Source: Mediterraneibacter hominis
GTDB taxonomy: Bacteria; Bacillota; Clostridia; Lachnospirales; Lachnospiraceae
NCBI RefSeq assembly: GCF_014287475.1
Contig: NZ_JACOPF010000005.1
Coordinates: forward strand, 128,302-192,301
Direction of reading: 5' to 3'
Length of the DNA stretch: 64,000 nt
Within the stretch, counting starts at the first letter, position 1. Each line of letters opens with the position of its first letter. The notes beneath the pieces are model-generated. The model saw only the letters and a list, made by a program, of their open reading frames with translations, did no database searches and was not told the origin of the DNA. Both the position numbers and the translations under genes were made by a program. Positions 48,376-57,979 of this stretch are shown piece by piece.

Positions 48376-49278
48376 ATGAAAATGAAAAAGTTTATTGCAG
48401 TTTGTTCAATAGCAGGTATGCTTGCGGCAGCAGTGACGGGATGTGGTTCTGGAAGTACAGATTCAAAAGACAGTTCTGCTTCTGAATGGGACAGCTCCAA
48501 TGATATTACAGTTGTATCCCGCGAGGATGGTTCTGGAACAAGAGGCGCATTTATTGAACTGTTTGGAGTACAAGAAGAAGTAGACGGCGATAAAGTAGAT
48601 ATGACGACAGAGGGAGCACAGATTACAAACAGTACATCTGTTATGCTCACAACAGTCGCAGGCGACGAATACGCAATCGGCTATGTATCTCTCGGGTCAC
48701 TGGATGAGACAGTAAAAGCAGTGAAAATTGACGGGGCAGAGGCAACGGCAGAAAATATTAAATCTGGTACATACAAGGTTTCCAGACCATTTAACATTGC
48801 GACAAAAGAGGATTTAGACAACGAAGTAGCAGAAGATTTTATTAACTTTATTATGAGTGAAGAAGGACAGAAGGTTGTTTCTGATAACGGATATATTCCG
48901 GTAGATGATGTGAAAGCGTTTGAAGGAACACAGCCGTCCGGAAAAGCGGTAATCGGAGGCTCTTCTTCCATAGCACCGGTTATGGAAAAACTGGCAGAAG
49001 CGTACAAGGAAGTAAATCCGAATGCAGAGCTTGAGCTTCAGACATCGGATTCTACAACGGGTATGACATCTGCAGTGGACGGAAGCTACGATATAGGCAT
49101 GGCATCTAGAGAGTTAAAAGACGAGGAGCTTTCACAGGGGCTCAAAGCAACTGTAATTGCGACAGACGGAATCGCGGTTATTGTAAATAAAGGGAACCCG
49201 ACAGAGGATATGTCTACAGAGCAGGTAAAATCAATCTATACCGGAGAGGCTCTATCCTGGGATGAGGTAACAGAGTAA
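48376..49278 (+). CDS. pstS: Phosphate-binding lipoprotein PstS
   Basis: 300 aa. A lipoprotein signal (MKMKKFIAVCSIAGMLAAAV, then TGCGSG) precedes a phosphate-binding fold (VVSREDGSGTRGAFIELFG, where Ser, Gly, Thr and Arg hold phosphate; VIGGSSSIAPVMEKLAEAY; DIGMASRELKDEE). AAGGAGAG is upstream of ATG 48376; the frame also opens at GTG 48349. First gene of the high-affinity phosphate importer. Confidence 0.95.
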   Translation: MKMKKFIAVCSIAGMLAAAVTGCGSGSTDSKDSSASEWDSSNDITVVSREDGSGTRGAFIELFGVQEEVDGDKVDMTTEGAQITNSTSVMLTTVAGDEYAIGYVSLGSLDETVKAVKIDGAEATAENIKSGTYKVSRPFNIATKEDLDNEVAEDFINFIMSEEGQKVVSDNGYIPVDDVKAFEGTQPSGKAVIGGSSSIAPVMEKLAEAYKEVNPNAELELQTSDSTTGMTSAVDGSYDIGMASRELKDEELSQGLKATVIATDGIAVIVNKGNPTEDMSTEQVKSIYTGEALSWDEVTE

Positions 49279-49292
49279 GAGGAAACGAAAAT

Positions 49293-50186
49293 ATGAAATC
49301 GAAAGCATGGACTGAGAAATTCATGCAGGGAGTGTTCTTCATTGCCGCCTGCGCTTCGGTGCTGGCGGTAGCTCTCATTTGTGTATTTTTATTTGCAAAT
49401 GGCGTCCCTGCAATGAAAGAGATTGGATTTGTAGAATTTATTACAGGAAAAATGTGGAAGCCGAACAATGACTTGTACGGTATTTTTCCAATGATTATAG
49501 GAAGCTTGTATGTGACGGCGGGAGCCATTGTGTTCGGTGTGCCTATTGGGATTCTGACCTCTGTTTTTATGGCAATGTACTGTCCGAAAGCGATTTATAA
49601 GCCCTTGAAAGCTGCGACAGAGCTGCTGGCCGGTATTCCTTCGGTTGTGTATGGCTTCTTCGGTCTGGTTGTTCTGGTGCCCTGGATACGGGAATTTGGA
49701 AGAACCTTGAAGCAGGCGGGAATCACAGATTCTTCAGGGAATGGAAGTGGAATACTGACGGCATCTCTGCTGCTCGGTATGATGATACTTCCGACGATTA
49801 TCGGGACGACAGAGAGTGCGATTCGGGCAGTTCCGGAGCATTACTATGAAGGCGCGCTGGCGCTCGGAGCGACCCATGAGAGAAGTATTTTTACTATAGT
49901 GATTCCAGCGGCAAAGTCAGGAGTGATCGCAGGGATTGTGCTTGGAATCGGGCGTGCGGTAGGAGAGACAATGGCAGTAATTATGGTAGCGGGAAACCAG
50001 ACATGGATACCGGAAAGTCTGCTAAAGGGTGTACGTACACTGACTGCGAATATTGTAATTGAGATGGGATATGCTACCGGCCTGCACAGAGAAGCATTGA
50101 TTGCAACAGGAGTGGTACTGTTTGTATTTATTTTGATTATAAATTTCAGTGTTGCTCTGTTAAAGAGGAGGTCAGAACATGAGTAA
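49293..50186 (+). CDS. pstC: Phosphate ABC permease PstC
   Basis: 297 aa with six membrane segments. Seen: GIFPMIIGSLYVTAGAIVFG, AGIPSVVYGFFGLVVLVPWI, and the coupling loop YYEGALALGATHERSIFTIV. It overlaps pstA by 8 bases. Confidence 0.95.
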   Translation: MKSKAWTEKFMQGVFFIAACASVLAVALICVFLFANGVPAMKEIGFVEFITGKMWKPNNDLYGIFPMIIGSLYVTAGAIVFGVPIGILTSVFMAMYCPKAIYKPLKAATELLAGIPSVVYGFFGLVVLVPWIREFGRTLKQAGITDSSGNGSGILTASLLLGMMILPTIIGTTESAIRAVPEHYYEGALALGATHERSIFTIVIPAAKSGVIAGIVLGIGRAVGETMAVIMVAGNQTWIPESLLKGVRTLTANIVIEMGYATGLHREALIATGVVLFVFILIINFSVALLKRRSEHE

Positions 50187-51039
50187 TCGAATAACAATGG
50201 GAGAAAAAATGAAAACGTACCTGAAACATCCAGGATCCCTTATACTTATGCTGCTGGTTATGCTTGCGGCAGTTCTGACGTTTATCGTACTGCTGTTTCT
50301 GATTGCGTATATACTTATAAATGGCGTACCGCATATTAAGCCTTCTCTATTCTCCTTACATTATACGTCGGAGAATGCCTCTTTGATGCCGGCATTAATC
50401 AATACAATTATTATGACATTGCTATCCCTTCTGGTAGCCGTCCCTTTTGGAATTTTTTCCGCGATCTTTCTTGTGGAATACGCAGGAAGAGGAAATAGAT
50501 TCATAGGAGTAATCCGTCTGACAACAGAGACACTTTCTGGAATTCCTTCGATTGTGTACGGTTTGTTTGGAATGTTGTTTTTTGTCAATACATTGGAATG
50601 GGGATTTTCCCTTCTTGCCGGTGCGTTCACCCTCGCAATTATGATACTTCCACTGATTATGCGAACGACAGAGGAAGCGCTAAAGGCTGTACCAGATACA
50701 TACAGGGAGGGGAGTTTCGGAGTAGGAGCAGGAAAACTGCGGACAGTATTTCGAATTGTACTTCCTTCCGCGATTCCGGGTATTTTGGCCGGTGTGATTC
50801 TCGCAGTAGGAAGGATTGTAGGAGAAACCGCCGCGCTTATCTACACAGCGGGGACTGTGGCGAAGGTGCCGTCTAGTGTGATGGGCTCCGGACGTACCCT
50901 CGCAGTACATATGTACAATCTGTCAAGTGAAGGCCTTTATATGGATCAGGCATATGCGACGGCTGTGGTACTGCTTGTTCTGGTAGTAGGAATCAATACA
51001 CTGTCGAGTGTGGTTGCAAGAAAATTGACAAAAGCATAG
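50179..51039 (+). CDS. pstA: Phosphate ABC permease PstA
   Basis: 286 aa, six membrane segments. Seen: SGIPSIVYGLFGMLFFVNTL, the coupling loop YREGSFGVGAGKLRTVFRIV, and VGRIVGETAALIYTAGTVA. GGAGGTCAG precedes the ATG inside pstC. Confidence 0.95.
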   Translation: MSNRITMGEKMKTYLKHPGSLILMLLVMLAAVLTFIVLLFLIAYILINGVPHIKPSLFSLHYTSENASLMPALINTIIMTLLSLLVAVPFGIFSAIFLVEYAGRGNRFIGVIRLTTETLSGIPSIVYGLFGMLFFVNTLEWGFSLLAGAFTLAIMILPLIMRTTEEALKAVPDTYREGSFGVGAGKLRTVFRIVLPSAIPGILAGVILAVGRIVGETAALIYTAGTVAKVPSSVMGSGRTLAVHMYNLSSEGLYMDQAYATAVVLLVLVVGINTLSSVVARKLTKA

Positions 51040-51052
51040 AAAGGTATAAAAA

Positions 51053-51802
51053 ATGGGAAAAATTAGTGTTAAAAATCTAGATTTATATTACGGGGACTTT
51101 AAGGCCTTAAAAGGAATAAATCTGGAGATAGAGGCGAATAAAATCACGGCGTTTATTGGGCCGAGTGGCTGCGGGAAATCTACACTTTTAAAATCTATTA
51201 ACCGGATGAATGATCTGGTAGAGGGATGCCGCATTGAAGGGGAGATCCTTTTGGATGGAGAAAATATCTATAAAGGAATGGATGTGAACCTTTTGAGAAA
51301 AAGAGTGGGGATGGTATTTCAGAAACCAAATCCATTTCCAATGAGTATTTACGATAATATTGCATATGGCCCGCGTACACATGGGATTCGTTCTAAGTCC
51401 AAATTAGATGATATTGTAGAGAAATCTCTTAGAAATGCGGCAATCTGGGAGGAATGTAAAGACCGTCTGAAAAAAAGCGCTCTTGGCATGTCGGGAGGCC
51501 AGCAGCAGAGACTCTGCATTGCACGTGCCCTGGCGGTGGAGCCGGAAGTTCTTTTGATGGACGAACCAACCTCGGCTTTGGATCCGATTTCTACGTCTAA
51601 AATTGAAGATCTTGCTATGGAATTAAAAAAAGATTATACTATTGTCATGGTGACGCATAATATGCAGCAAGCTGTGCGGGTATCAGACAATACGGCGTTT
51701 TTCCTGCTGGGAGAGGTTGTGGAATACAACGACACAGAGAAATTATTTTCGATACCGGCAGATAAGAGGACAGAAGATTATATTACAGGGAGGTTTGGCT
51801 AA
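51053..51802 (+). CDS. pstB: Phosphate ABC ATPase PstB
   Basis: 249 aa. Walker [13 protein letters not shown]-loop [20 protein letters not shown], signature [14 protein letters not shown], Walker [26 protein letters not shown] is specific for PstB. It powers the PstCA channel. Confidence 0.97.
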   Translation: MGKISVKNLDLYYGDFKALKGINLEIEANKITAFIGPSGCGKSTLLKSINRMNDLVEGCRIEGEILLDGENIYKGMDVNLLRKRVGMVFQKPNPFPMSIYDNIAYGPRTHGIRSKSKLDDIVEKSLRNAAIWEECKDRLKKSALGMSGGQQQRLCIARALAVEPEVLLMDEPTSALDPISTSKIEDLAMELKKDYTIVMVTHNMQQAVRVSDNTAFFLLGEVVEYNDTEKLFSIPADKRTEDYITGRFG

Positions 51803-51805
51803 ATT

Positions 51806-52462
51806 ATGCGGAATCGTTTTGACAGACAATTACAGTTGTTGGATGAGCAGCTTACTCATATGGGCGAGCTGTGCGAGGTTGCAATTGCAAAGGCGACAGA
51901 TGCTTTGCAGCAGGGAGATGTAGAACAGGCGAAGGCAATTATGGCGGCGGATGAAGAGATAGACCAGATGGAAAAAGACATAGAGAGGCTTTGCCTGAAG
52001 CTTCTTTTACAGCAACAGCCGGTTGCGAAGGATTTAAGAAGAATTTCTGCTGCGTTGAAGATGATTACAGATATGGAACGGATCGGGGATCAGACATCAG
52101 ATATTGCAGAGATTGTAATTTCTTCGAACCAGGTGACAGAGGTTGACATCAAAAAAATCGGTGTTATGGCGGCTGCCGCAAGCAAGATGGTACGTGAAAG
52201 TGTAACGGCATATGTACAAAAGGATCTGGAGCTTGCCAGAAAGGTAATGCTGGAGGATGATACGGTAGACAGTTACTTTAATGAAATCAGGGATGAAATG
52301 ATCTCTTATATTAAAGAGGAGCAGGGACATAACGGCGGTAAGATTTTTGATCTGATTATGGTGACAAAATATCTGGAGCGTATCGGAGATCATGCAACGA
52401 ATATTGCGGAATGGGTAGAATTTTCTATTACAGGCGTACATAAAGACGGAGCCAGAATTTAA
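51806..52462 (+). CDS. phoU: Phosphate signalling protein PhoU
   Basis: 218 aa in two three-helix bundles, each with an ERIGD metal-binding motif (MERIGDQTSDIAEI and YLERIGDHATNIAEW). It links Pst transport to the sensor kinase and represses the Pho response when phosphate is plentiful. GGAGG lies 8-9 bases upstream, at the end of pstB. Confidence 0.95.
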   Translation: MRNRFDRQLQLLDEQLTHMGELCEVAIAKATDALQQGDVEQAKAIMAADEEIDQMEKDIERLCLKLLLQQQPVAKDLRRISAALKMITDMERIGDQTSDIAEIVISSNQVTEVDIKKIGVMAAAASKMVRESVTAYVQKDLELARKVMLEDDTVDSYFNEIRDEMISYIKEEQGHNGGKIFDLIMVTKYLERIGDHATNIAEWVEFSITGVHKDGARI

Positions 52463-52487
52463 AAGCAAATTGAAGGAGAGGATAAAG

Positions 52488-53168
52488 ATGATATATTGCG
52501 TGGAGGATGATGACAACATCCGCGAACTTGTAATATATACACTGGAATCCACCGGACTAAAGGCAAGGGGCTTTGCTGAAGGAACAGCGTTTATGGAGGC
52601 TTTGGCGTTTGATACGCCAGAGCTTATTTTGCTTGATATAATGCTGCCCGGTGAAGATGGGCTTACCCTTTTAAGGAAGCTGAAGGGCTCTGCGAAAACA
52701 AAGGATATTCCAGTGATTATGGTGACGGCGAAAGGGGCGGAGTACGATAAGGTGATCGGGCTGGACTCCGGAGCAGATGATTATGTGGCAAAGCCGTTTG
52801 GAATGATGGAGCTGGTGTCCAGGGTCAAGGCAGTGCTTAGAAGAAGCGGGCAGGTTCCAGACAAGGCAGACTTAGAAATCGGCGGAGTGCTTATGAATGT
52901 CAAAAAGCACGAAGTAACGGTGGACGGAGAACCGGTGACACTGACACTAAAAGAATTTGAGCTTTTGGAAAGGCTGATGCGCAATCAGAATATTGTGTTG
53001 ACAAGAGATCAGCTTTTAATGGATATATGGGGATACGATTTCGACGGGGAGACAAGGACAGTGGATGTACATATCCGGACTCTGCGCCAGAAATTAGGAG
53101 ACAAGGGCTGGATTATAGAGACAGTAAGAGGAGTCGGTTACAGAGCAGGAGGAATGAATGAAGCGTAA
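52488..53168 (+). CDS. PhoB/PhoP-like response regulator
   Basis: 226 aa. A receiver domain (MIYCVEDDDNIRELV, phospho-acceptor in LILLDIMLPGEDG, Lys in YVAKPFGMMELVSRV) precedes an OmpR-type winged helix (LTLKEFELLERLMRNQNIV, ETRTVDVHIRTLRQKLGD, VRGVGYRAG). ATG 52488 follows AAGGAGAGG at the normal distance. Its place after phoU and before a PhoR-like kinase points to control of the Pho regulon. Confidence 0.9.
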   Translation: MIYCVEDDDNIRELVIYTLESTGLKARGFAEGTAFMEALAFDTPELILLDIMLPGEDGLTLLRKLKGSAKTKDIPVIMVTAKGAEYDKVIGLDSGADDYVAKPFGMMELVSRVKAVLRRSGQVPDKADLEIGGVLMNVKKHEVTVDGEPVTLTLKEFELLERLMRNQNIVLTRDQLLMDIWGYDFDGETRTVDVHIRTLRQKLGDKGWIIETVRGVGYRAGGMNEA

Positions 53169-54495
53169 AATCCAGAGAAGCATGGTATTTGTTCTTACAG
53201 GGACATTGATTCTTTTTTATATTCTTCTGGCAGTGCTTTTATACAATAGGAACTTACAGCTCTTGCAATCAGAGGTACAGCAGGAGGCGCAGTATATTCG
53301 GACAGCAATCAATATCTCGGGAACACAGTACCTTGAAAAAATGGATGAAGTAGACTTAAATACACGTGTAACTCAGATTGATAAAAACGGAGCTGTTCTT
53401 TATGATTCTAAAAGTGCAGGAAAAACAGAGGAAAATCATAAGGAGCGCGCAGAGGTAAAAGAGGCGCTGGAAAAGGGATACGGGGAGGACATAAGGATGT
53501 CCAGCACAGTAAAACAGGAGTTATATTATTATGCGCTTCTTTTGGATGACGGCACAGTTCTGCGTGTAGCCAAGACAATGGACAGTCTGGTTTACACGGC
53601 GTTAAATGTACTTCCTTTCATGGGTGTGCTGATGGTGGTTATGATACTGGTTGCACTGGTGCTCGCAAAATGGCAGACAGCGCGTTTAATTAAGCCGATA
53701 AATGAATTAAATCTGGAAAAACCGCTGGAAAATCCCATTTATGAGGAGCTGACACCCTTTCTGGAGGCAATGGACAGGCAGAACAAGGAAAAGGAAGCTG
53801 TTGCAAACATGAGAAAGGAATTTTCAGCAAATGTGTCCCATGAACTGAAAACTCCGCTTACTTCTATTTCCGGATATGCAGAGATTATGAAAAACGGTAT
53901 GGTCCGTCCCCAGGATATGCCTGCATTTTCAGAGCGTATTTATAAAGAGGCAAGGCGTCTGATTACTCTGGTGGAGGATATTATCAAATTGTCTAAATTA
54001 GATGAGGAATCAGTAGAAATCGAAAAGACGGAAGTAGATTTATTTGAATTGTGCAGAGAAATTGTAAGCCGTCTTGCGCCGCAGGCAGCCGGTAAAAAAG
54101 TTCGTCTGGCTGTAACCGGGGAGCCGGTGAAATATTTTGGAATCCGGCAGATATTAGATGAAATGATTTACAATATCTGCGAGAACGCAATTAAGTATAA
54201 TGTAGAAGGCGGTTACGTAGATGTCTGGGCGGGCAATACGCTGGAAGGCCCTAAAGTAGCTGTGACAGATACCGGAATTGGCATTCCAAAAGAACATCAG
54301 GAACGCATCTTTGAGCGCTTCTATCGCGTCGATAAGAGCCATTCAAAAGAGACAGGAGGAACCGGACTGGGCTTATCGATTGTAAAACATGGCGCTCTGC
54401 TTCATGGCGCACATGTGACAGTAAGCAGTACGGAAGGGAAGGGGACAAGGATGGAGATAAAATTTCCCAGAGAGAAGGAAGCTGCCCTGTTATGA
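53158..54495 (+). CDS. PhoR-like sensor histidine kinase
   Basis: 445 aa. Two membrane segments (about 8-28 and 145-168) enclose a sensor region. A HisKA domain follows (FSANVSHELKTPLTSISGYA, His in SHELKTP), then HATPase_c (N box MIYNICENAIKYN, G1 VTDTGIGIPKEH, G2 GTGLGLSIVKHG). It overlaps its regulator by 11 bases. Sensing phosphate state through PhoU/Pst is inferred from position. Confidence 0.92.
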   Translation: MKRKIQRSMVFVLTGTLILFYILLAVLLYNRNLQLLQSEVQQEAQYIRTAINISGTQYLEKMDEVDLNTRVTQIDKNGAVLYDSKSAGKTEENHKERAEVKEALEKGYGEDIRMSSTVKQELYYYALLLDDGTVLRVAKTMDSLVYTALNVLPFMGVLMVVMILVALVLAKWQTARLIKPINELNLEKPLENPIYEELTPFLEAMDRQNKEKEAVANMRKEFSANVSHELKTPLTSISGYAEIMKNGMVRPQDMPAFSERIYKEARRLITLVEDIIKLSKLDEESVEIEKTEVDLFELCREIVSRLAPQAAGKKVRLAVTGEPVKYFGIRQILDEMIYNICENAIKYNVEGGYVDVWAGNTLEGPKVAVTDTGIGIPKEHQERIFERFYRVDKSHSKETGGTGLGLSIVKHGALLHGAHVTVSSTEGKGTRMEIKFPREKEAALL

Positions 54496-55329
54496 TTTGC
54501 GGAGAGAACGAGGCGTTTCATGGAATTGTGCCTTATAGGCCCTTAAAAATGCGGAGTAATCACGAAAACCACAGGAAAAACAGGCCTGTGTAACTGAGCT
54601 TCCTTCATAAATCAGATCTCTTGCCAGCAGAAGGCGGCGGTAGTTGATATAAGCTCCGATGGTGTAGCCTGTCTCAGCTTTAAACAGGCGCATCATATAA
54701 TATTTACTGATATAGAAGGTTTGAGAGAGCAGATCGATGTTGAGAGGTTCTGTCAGATGGGCGTGGATATAGTGCAGAATATCCAATATTTTTTCATTAC
54801 ACAGTTCTGTATTTAGAAATTCAATTCTATTTTTGACAGCAGCACGGTTTAAATGAATCATAAATTCTAAAAATAAGACTTGACGGTACAGATCGTTTGC
54901 ATATTCCGTATCAGAGAAGGAATGTTCCAGTCTGCCTGCTATTTTAAAAAGAGTGCTCTTTTCGAGAGAAGGGATACGCAGGACATTGGAATGTTCCTCT
55001 TTTGCTTTTTGAAAACAGTAACCCAAATCGTAGTCATCCGTATGGTAAGCATGGATAAAAGACGGTGAGATATACATGATAATTCTTTCATAAGGGACAG
55101 CGGGATCTGCCAGAATCCGGTGAATGTCATTTCGGTTTACCAGAACAATATCATACGGTTTTAACGGATAAGTCTTTCCTTCTATATAGTATTGAACATT
55201 TCCTTTGATAAAAATAGTGATTTTATGAAATTCATGGTAATGAAACTCAAATTCTTTCTGTACAATATCTGTAAGATGAAAAAGGCGAAAATCACTGTTT
55301 AAATATCCGCGTTTGTTATAGTTTGACAT
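54490..55329 (-). CDS. AraC-family transcriptional regulator
   Basis: 279 aa. A cupin sensor (FEFHYHEFHKITIFIKGNVQ, YPLKPYDIVLVNRNDIHRI) and an AraC DNA-binding domain (LNIDLLSQTFYISKYYMMRL, VTQACFSCGFRDYSAFLRAY). GGAGG is upstream. It ends 6 bases inside the kinase gene (convergent) and starts divergently from the DapF-like gene 121 bases away, which may be its target. Confidence 0.9.
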   Translation of the reverse strand: MSNYNKRGYLNSDFRLFHLTDIVQKEFEFHYHEFHKITIFIKGNVQYYIEGKTYPLKPYDIVLVNRNDIHRILADPAVPYERIIMYISPSFIHAYHTDDYDLGYCFQKAKEEHSNVLRIPSLEKSTLFKIAGRLEHSFSDTEYANDLYRQVLFLEFMIHLNRAAVKNRIEFLNTELCNEKILDILHYIHAHLTEPLNIDLLSQTFYISKYYMMRLFKAETGYTIGAYINYRRLLLARDLIYEGSSVTQACFSCGFRDYSAFLRAYKAQFHETPRSLRKS

Positions 55330-55449
55330 GAAAGACCTCCAGAAGGCTGTTTTTTCTATTATAGAGCATTATTTGCAATATAGAAAGCATAATATTAGTA
55401 TTATATGAAAAAAATGCCTGATATAATAAAAACAATAGGAGGTGCGAGT

Positions 55450-56307
55450 ATGAAAATACAATTGGAAAGGTATCATGGACTTGGCAATGATTATTTAGTA
55501 TATGACCCGAATAAAAACGAAATGGAACTAAATAAACGGAATGTAAAAGCACTGTGTAACCGAAATATGGGGCTTGGCGCGGACGGGATTTTGGAGGGGC
55601 CGCTGCTGGGAGCAAAACAGATGGCAGTGCGGATATGGAATCCGGACGGGAGCATTGCAGGGAAGAGTGGCAACGGTGTGCGCATATTTGCAAAGTACTT
55701 AAAGGATGCGGATTATGTCCAGAAGAAGAATTATCTGCTGAAGACAGATGGCGGCATGGTGGAAATTACTTATTTAAACGAAGTGGGCAGCAGACTGCGG
55801 GTTTCTATGGGAACCTTGAGTTTTCTAAGTAATGATATCCCGGTTATTGGAGAACAGCGTGAAGTTATCAATGAAGATATGGTATTTGGGAAAAATCTAT
55901 ATCCTGCAACGTGCGTGTCCATTGGGAATCCGCATTGTGTCATACCGATGAAGGAAATCTCCCGGGAATTAGTATGTAAAATTGGGGAATATTCTGAATG
56001 TGCGCGGTACTTTCCTGAAAGAATCAATACAGAGATTATGCAGGTGACAGACAGTGAAAACATTTCAATTGAAACCTACGAAAGAGGAGCAGGGTATACG
56101 ATGGCAAATGGAACCGGCGCATGTGCGGCAGCAGGGGTTGCATATAAGCTGGGGTTAAGCGGCAGCAAGGTTGTGGTGCATATGCCGGGAGGCAGCCTGC
56201 AGATAGAAATAGATGATAACTGGAAAGTCTATATGACGGGAGAAGTATTCTATGTAGCAGCAATTGTTTTGGGAAGTGAATTTTCTGAACAGCTTAGGAA
56301 CTTATAA
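55450..56307 (+). CDS. Diaminopimelate-epimerase-like protein lacking both catalytic cysteines
   Basis: 285 aa with the two-lobed DapF fold: YHGLGNDYLVYD at the start, NMGLGADGIL, SIGNPHCVIP and ERGAGYTMANGTGACAAA. True DapF uses a Cys pair: one in CGNG, one in the ACGTGA block. Here Ser73 stands in the first (GKSGNGVR) and Asn220 in the second (MANGTGA), and the usual E in GET is Tyr. It therefore cannot use the normal thiol two-base mechanism. It may isomerise another substrate, or only bind a ligand. The start is ATG 55450 with AGGAGG upstream. Its divergent AraC neighbour suggests induced expression. Confidence 0.85.
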   Translation: MKIQLERYHGLGNDYLVYDPNKNEMELNKRNVKALCNRNMGLGADGILEGPLLGAKQMAVRIWNPDGSIAGKSGNGVRIFAKYLKDADYVQKKNYLLKTDGGMVEITYLNEVGSRLRVSMGTLSFLSNDIPVIGEQREVINEDMVFGKNLYPATCVSIGNPHCVIPMKEISRELVCKIGEYSECARYFPERINTEIMQVTDSENISIETYERGAGYTMANGTGACAAAGVAYKLGLSGSKVVVHMPGGSLQIEIDDNWKVYMTGEVFYVAAIVLGSEFSEQLRNL

Positions 56308-56318
56308 AAATAAAGAAT

Positions 56319-56350
56319 AGCGACCGTATTGCCCTATATACACCAACGCT
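56319..56350 (+). repeat. Interspersed repeat, CGACCRTATTGCC family, copy 2
   Basis: CGACCGTATTGCCC, then TACACCAACGCT, aligns with 9890-9929 and 58020-58054. Here TTGCCCTA also pairs with TAGGGCAA about 20 bases on. It starts 12 bases after the DapF-like stop. Confidence 0.5.
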
Positions 56351-56398
56351 AAGAAAGACTTAGGGCAAATGAAAAAGTAGAAAATAAGATATAGGGTA

Positions 56399-56427
56399 TT
56401 GTGCCGCAGTTAAAAATCCGATATAAT
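56399..56427 (+). promoter_or_regulatory. Promoter of the Panacea/membrane-protein pair
   Basis: TTGTGC (56399-56404), 17 bases, TATAAT (56422-56427), 75 bases ahead of the first gene. Confidence 0.6.
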
Positions 56428-56501
56428 AGATAAAAGAGAACGTATGTTTCGAGAATCTGTAAAGCGGTATCACTTATCAATTTGGACACAGAAGGTGAAA
56501 T

Positions 56502-56978
56502 ATGGCATATAAAGTAATGGATGTTGCAAGGTATGTAATTAATTACTGCAATAAAAAGAAGTATGAAATTTCAAATCTGAAGCTACAAAAGCTTTTGTAT
56601 TTTATACAAGCGGATTATTTATCCGACAGAGAGGGTTTCCCCTGTTTTGATGAGGAAATCCAGGCGTGGAACTTTGGGCCGGTAGTACCGGAGGTCTACC
56701 ATGAATTTAAAGCTTATGGAAGCGGTCAGATTCCCAGTGTAGAAAGCTACAATTATGTGGATTTTGAAAATATGGAATTTGGAAGAAGAAAATATGATGA
56801 AACAGTTTTAAGAGCAGAAGACAGGCAGCGTATCGCGCAACTGGTAGATGGATTATCCGAATATTCTACGACTACACTTGTAAATATTACGCATAACCAG
56901 CTGCCATGGATAAAAGCATATACCGGTGAACACAATTCAATTATAGAGAAAAAGGATATAAGGGAATACTTTTTATAA
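56502..56978 (+). CDS. Panacea-domain (DUF4065, SocA-like) protein, probable antitoxin
   Basis: 158 aa covering one Panacea domain: VARYVINYCNKKKYEISNLK, LQKLLYFIQADYLS, IQAWNFGPVVPEVYHEFKAY, then NITHNQLPWIKAY. The LQKLLYF and FGPVVPEVY motifs are diagnostic. Panacea proteins serve as antitoxins to many unrelated toxins, including membrane ones. AAGGTG precedes the ATG. It is followed 2 bases later by a membrane-protein gene, giving a two-gene unit with its own promoter. Confidence 0.88.
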   Translation: MAYKVMDVARYVINYCNKKKYEISNLKLQKLLYFIQADYLSDREGFPCFDEEIQAWNFGPVVPEVYHEFKAYGSGQIPSVESYNYVDFENMEFGRRKYDETVLRAEDRQRIAQLVDGLSEYSTTTLVNITHNQLPWIKAYTGEHNSIIEKKDIREYFL

Positions 56979-56980
56979 TT

Positions 56981-57922
56981 ATGGATAATGTTGAGAAACT
57001 ATTAAGAAGAACCGAAAAAGAAGACTTTGTTCTTCAGAAATCTCAAGGGGCGTACAGTAATAAAAAGCTTCTCTTGGGTGAGATTTGCAAATCGTTAAGT
57101 CAGGATACAGCCCTTTATAAGCCAGAACAGACGATTGCGCTGTTAAGACAGTATATAACGGAGGAAGAGAGGTTTCTTTATTCTGAATTAAGTAACTATA
57201 TTTATTCTTTAGGAAACGATGGAACAGGCACATTTATTACGAACCTGGAAAGTCTGGCGGAATCTGTAGAGCAGATAGATGAAAAACAAGAAAATGTAGA
57301 TATAAGAAATATTACCTTTAAACTGTATGATCATTGTCAGCTGGCGATAGCACAAAGCCGGAATCTGCTGAAAGACAAGGTGGATTTTCAGAAAATGATT
57401 ACAGACAACCTCAGCGATGTATATGATGATTTTGATAAACGTGTAGACAGGGCAAAAAGGGATATAAATACGCAGCTGGTTTCACTGGTAGGTATTTTTA
57501 CTGCATTAGCTTTTTTGATTTTCGGTAGTATTAATTCGTTAGATAATATTTTCCAGAGCTTGCAGTCTCTGTCTATTTTGAAGTTAATGATGACCGGATG
57601 TATCTGGGGAATTGGCGTCTTAAATCTTATTTTCATATTTTTGTATTTTGTGGCAAAAATTACAGGAACAGAAATAAAGACAAATTTAAGCAGAGATGCT
57701 AATTTTATTCAAAGGTATCCGTTTACATGCTGGAGTAATTTGATTCTTATAACAATATTAGGAATATGTGGATGGTGTTATTATATTGACAGCAGCAATA
57801 TAGGAAGCTGGTTTATCGAGTTAAGCAACACATACCAAATATTGATATGCATAGGCGGATTTGTGATTATAGGGCTTATATTTTTATTTACAGCAGGCTA
57901 TATAGTTTATAAATGCAAATGA
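56981..57922 (+). CDS. Membrane protein paired with Panacea gene, candidate toxin
   Basis: 313 aa. The N-terminal 165 residues are soluble, helical and charged (ERFLYSELSNYIYSLGNDGT, RVDRAKRDINTQLVSLVGIF). Four hydrophobic segments follow (about 168-190, 200-228, 252-270, 282-308). No catalytic motif is recognised. Its SD is weak, so translation probably depends on the gene before it. As partner of a Panacea antitoxin it may harm its own membrane or act in phage defence; this is inference from gene order. The cassette lies between two copies of the CGACCRTATTGCC repeat. Confidence 0.72.
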   Translation: MDNVEKLLRRTEKEDFVLQKSQGAYSNKKLLLGEICKSLSQDTALYKPEQTIALLRQYITEEERFLYSELSNYIYSLGNDGTGTFITNLESLAESVEQIDEKQENVDIRNITFKLYDHCQLAIAQSRNLLKDKVDFQKMITDNLSDVYDDFDKRVDRAKRDINTQLVSLVGIFTALAFLIFGSINSLDNIFQSLQSLSILKLMMTGCIWGIGVLNLIFIFLYFVAKITGTEIKTNLSRDANFIQRYPFTCWSNLILITILGICGWCYYIDSSNIGSWFIELSNTYQILICIGGFVIIGLIFLFTAGYIVYKCK

Positions 57923-57968
57923 TGAGGGCAACCCTTAAGTCATTATGTGACTTTTGGGATACCCTCAT
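57922..57968 (+). terminator. Hairpin after the Panacea pair
   Basis: ATGAGGG (57922-57928) pairs with CCCTCAT (57962-57968), with further pairs inside (AAGTCA with TGACTT). No long T run follows. Confidence 0.55.
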
Positions 57969-57979
57969 AAATTTATGCT

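Noticed and set aside
55450..56307. Straight call as dapF
   Set aside because: Both catalytic cysteines are missing, so the function cannot be assumed.
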